64,000 nucleotides of DNA from Melieria omissa (lineage: Eukaryota > Arthropoda > Insecta > Diptera > Ulidiidae), in NCBI GenBank assembly GCA_963971225.1, contig OZ020267.1:120211891-120275890 (forward strand), written 5' to 3'. Position 1 is the stretch's first letter; each line of letters starts with the position of its first letter. The translations under genes were made by a program, and so were the position numbers. Shown one piece after another: positions 61,925-64,000 of this stretch. Under the pieces are notes generated by a model. The model made no database searches. It had not been told where the DNA came from and saw only the letters and a program-made list of their open reading frames with translations.

Positions 61925-62190
61925 TAATAATGTATGTAATATGTAATAATAATAATAACGCGTGCGAATTTTTTACAAGGTTGGCACAGTTTTGTGCCGA
62001 TTCCGAACGGCGAGTTGGGAGCTTTTTCATAGGAACTTTTACTCTCAGAGGTTTGCCATTTCCTGCTGAGAGGACAGCCGCCGAAAGAAAAATGTTTGTT
62101 TTTCTTTTTTTCGGTATTAACGCAACGTAGTCTTGAACCTGGGTTCGAGCGTCGCATTTGACGGCGGCGCTGGCTAGTGAGCTTCGACGG
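61925..62190 (-). mobile_element. Decayed tRNA-derived SINE of a second type
   Basis: Minus strand. A degenerate A box (about 62184-62174) and a good B box (gttcaagac, 62138-62130) form a tRNA-like head beginning near 62188. The body contains gccgttcggaatcggc (about 62013-61998), the same core as in SINE copies 1 and 2, then a (TTA)n tail at about 61944-61958. Head and tail differ from the other SINE, so it is a separate family sharing a core. It lies directly after LINE B. Confidence 0.6.
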
Positions 62191-64000
62191 CGAAGTTTCT
62201 ATGAACATTTGACTAATAAATCAAATCAAATCTTCGTTTGAGAAGAACTAAACGCCTGTAAAAGAGTCAGAGCTGCTCTCACTTATATTTAGCCAGCAAA
62301 GTTAATGAATTAGAGAGTGAAAAAGAAAAGTCGAGACTCGAATTATGATGAGAAATTACAAAATTGATGAATGTTTTTTAATAACTTTCCCTAATGACGC
62401 GGTTGCCATACATACATACAAACGTGGCTTATGATATGTTAAATGTTTATATGTAGCACGCAGACACCATACCACATAATAACTTTCCCACATTAAAACA
62501 ACACTAAACTTTTATCGAATTGATTGCATCGCCTAAAAACTTACTGTCAATTTGTGAATATATTGTGGGCGAAACTCGTCTTCTTCTTGAACCTCATATT
62601 TTTCCATATGCGTTGATCAATCAGTTTTCCTAAGTAAAAGTAGTGTTGCAGTAATTGATTGCAGCATTTTTGGGGAACAATGATCGAAAACTTTCGAAAC
62701 AAATGAAGAGGGGCGGCGGCTTACAACTGAAACATCGTTTTTAATTAGTGACGCGGCGAGGAAACACCAACAGCTCGCTTGCATATGCAGCCGGTGAGCG
62801 GCCACTTGATTAAGCTAATACATGATGCTTTCAGCGGATTATTTCACATTTTCATGATTTAATTTCCCATTTAACAGGTGAAGCTAATTATTTGAAAATC
62901 ATATTTTCTCCACCAGACGCCGAGTCAGCGCGACGAGCGCAAACTTTCTTTCCAGCGCGGCTGGGTCCACACACCTCACATCGACTTACAGCAAAACTCT
63001 GTACAGCCGACAACAATCAGAAGAAATCACAAGTGATTGCTGCTGCTGTTGTTATTGCTGCTGCTGATGATGATAATGCGATAATACTTGAAATTCTTGT
63101 AAACACGCATTACAATGATAAATTGCCAACTCAGGGGCGTAACTCTCGGCTCGTGAATTACAAATCGAATCAGCGACGAGCGCTGACCGCGGCCTACTCA
63201 CGAAAATGAAAGCGGACCGCAGCCACTGCAGCGCGGCACCGATGCGTTTGCGCCTGCGCGCGTTTGTCAATTAAATAAACAAACACACGCCGCGCAATGG
63301 ACGCAAATGAATAAATAAAAACAAATCACTGACAAGGCGCTTTCTCCAGCGGCGTGTAATTTATGGAATGCCAACAGGCGCCTGCCAAACGTCAGCTGCG
63401 CGAGTGGCAGCGGGCGCGCAGCGAGTGCGACGCTCAATCAATTAGCATCCGTGGACTTGTGTGGACAGAAGCCTCTAAGCGTTCACTCGTGTGGGTACAC
63501 AGGTGAGCGCAGCTCTCTGCCCGGTGTTTGGCTCAGTACACTCAGAGCAGCGCGGCATAAACTCTCGATTTTCAATGCGACCTCCAAGAGGACGAAACAG
63601 TCACACCGCTTTGTTGTTGTCAAATTGCAGCATTTCTCATTAGTTGTCTGCCTTGTTGCAGCATTTTGATGTCTGGCCGCACAGCAACCGAACGAAATTG
63701 CCTGAAATTCAGAGTTCACGCCCCATCGACACTCGATTCGGAGCTCGGTTACGGCTTCTCTCATTACCACTTCTTAAAACTAATCGTTGTGTGTTTGTTC
63801 TGCCACTGCCATCGTTGTTGTTATAGTTTTTGTTGTGCCGTTACTAGTTTCAACACTTCATTTTAAAAATCCCTGGAACGGCGGTGAAAGGTTTTCACAA
63901 CTCAGCGCTGCACTCATGCAGACACACACACACACATACATAAACACAACAAAACACACTCACACAAATTAACTTTTTGAGGTCAGCAACCGAGTGCACG
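62191..64000. other. Intronic spacer at window end
   Basis: AT-rich to about 62700, then GC-richer (62700-63650) with CTG/CAG low complexity near 63040-63070 and a CA-rich repeat at 63921-63937. Several small frames exist on both strands, none with a domain. Confidence 0.45.
62855..62885 (+). promoter_or_regulatory. Weak candidate recursive splice site (62877/62878)
   Basis: The sequence tttcccatttaacag is joined directly to gtgaag. The pyrimidine tract is short and the donor half only moderate. Confidence 0.2.

Larger units (their letters stand above)
27308..64000 (+). other. Putative long intron 1 (3' end beyond the window)
   Basis: It begins at the GTGAGT donor at 27308. No later exon with a recognisable domain was found, so the intron is at least 36.7 kb. 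Its contents are LINEs, SINEs, MITEs and GC-richer patches listed separately. A recursive splice site candidate at 53730/53731 on the same strand fits a long intron removed in steps. If the exon call is wrong, this stretch is intergenic. Confidence 0.4.

Overview
The window looks like 64 kb of a higher-dipteran nuclear genome. Evidence is an AT-rich background, abundant ATAC/ATGT and CA microsatellites, a mariner, several LINE clades, tRNA-derived SINEs, and a first coding exon with insect-style core promoter and splice signals. A tephritid-like fly is my best guess from the overall look; nothing in the sequence proves it. There are no bacterial operons, CRISPR arrays, rRNA genes or intact tRNA genes.

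Only one host-gene exon can be supported. At 27227-27307 (+) an ATG opens a 27-codon signal-peptide-like segment that runs into a strong GTGAGT splice donor. Upstream lie a candidate TATA/initiator near 26335-26364 and a long 5' UTR (about 26364-27226) with one short uORF. No convincing second exon appears, so 27308 to the window end (at least 36.7 kb) is read as intron 1 of a secreted or membrane protein gene of unknown identity. A textbook-looking recursive ('ratchet') splice site lies inside it at 53730/53731: CTAAT branch motif, T-rich tract, then CAG joined to GTAAAT. Weaker candidates are at 45655/45656 and 62877/62878. Positions 1-26300 hold no supportable gene and read as intergenic or intronic DNA of something outside the window.

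The rest is mobile DNA set in AT-rich spacer and GC-richer patches. In order: SINE copy 1 (2800-3250); a palindromic LTR-like element (3333-3864); a piggyBac-like MITE (5901-6402); a broken mariner lacking its second catalytic Asp (8547-about 9590); a hAT-like MITE (17541-18123); a 174-bp hAT-like MITE with a perfect 8-bp target duplication (18899-19072); a long-TIR element (21456-22082); a tRNA-like sequence (25225-25290); I-type LINE tails (28167-28640, 40110-40490); a 91-bp TTAA-bounded element (36735-36825); a second copy of the larger hAT-like MITE with a mariner-like fragment inside (46888-47781); SINE copy 2 (49916-50367); and a 221-bp TA-flanked MITE (52456-52676).

The most informative region is 57650-62190, a three-layer nest of LINEs. 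An RTE-like LINE (57803-59165, +) with an open RT frame sits in an RNase H-bearing LINE (57719-60672, -). That LINE sits in a decayed Jockey-like LINE (60684-about 61919, +). Two sets of target-site duplications (14 bp and 11 bp) prove the order. A decayed tRNA-derived SINE follows and shares a core with SINE copies 1 and 2 while having a different head and tail.
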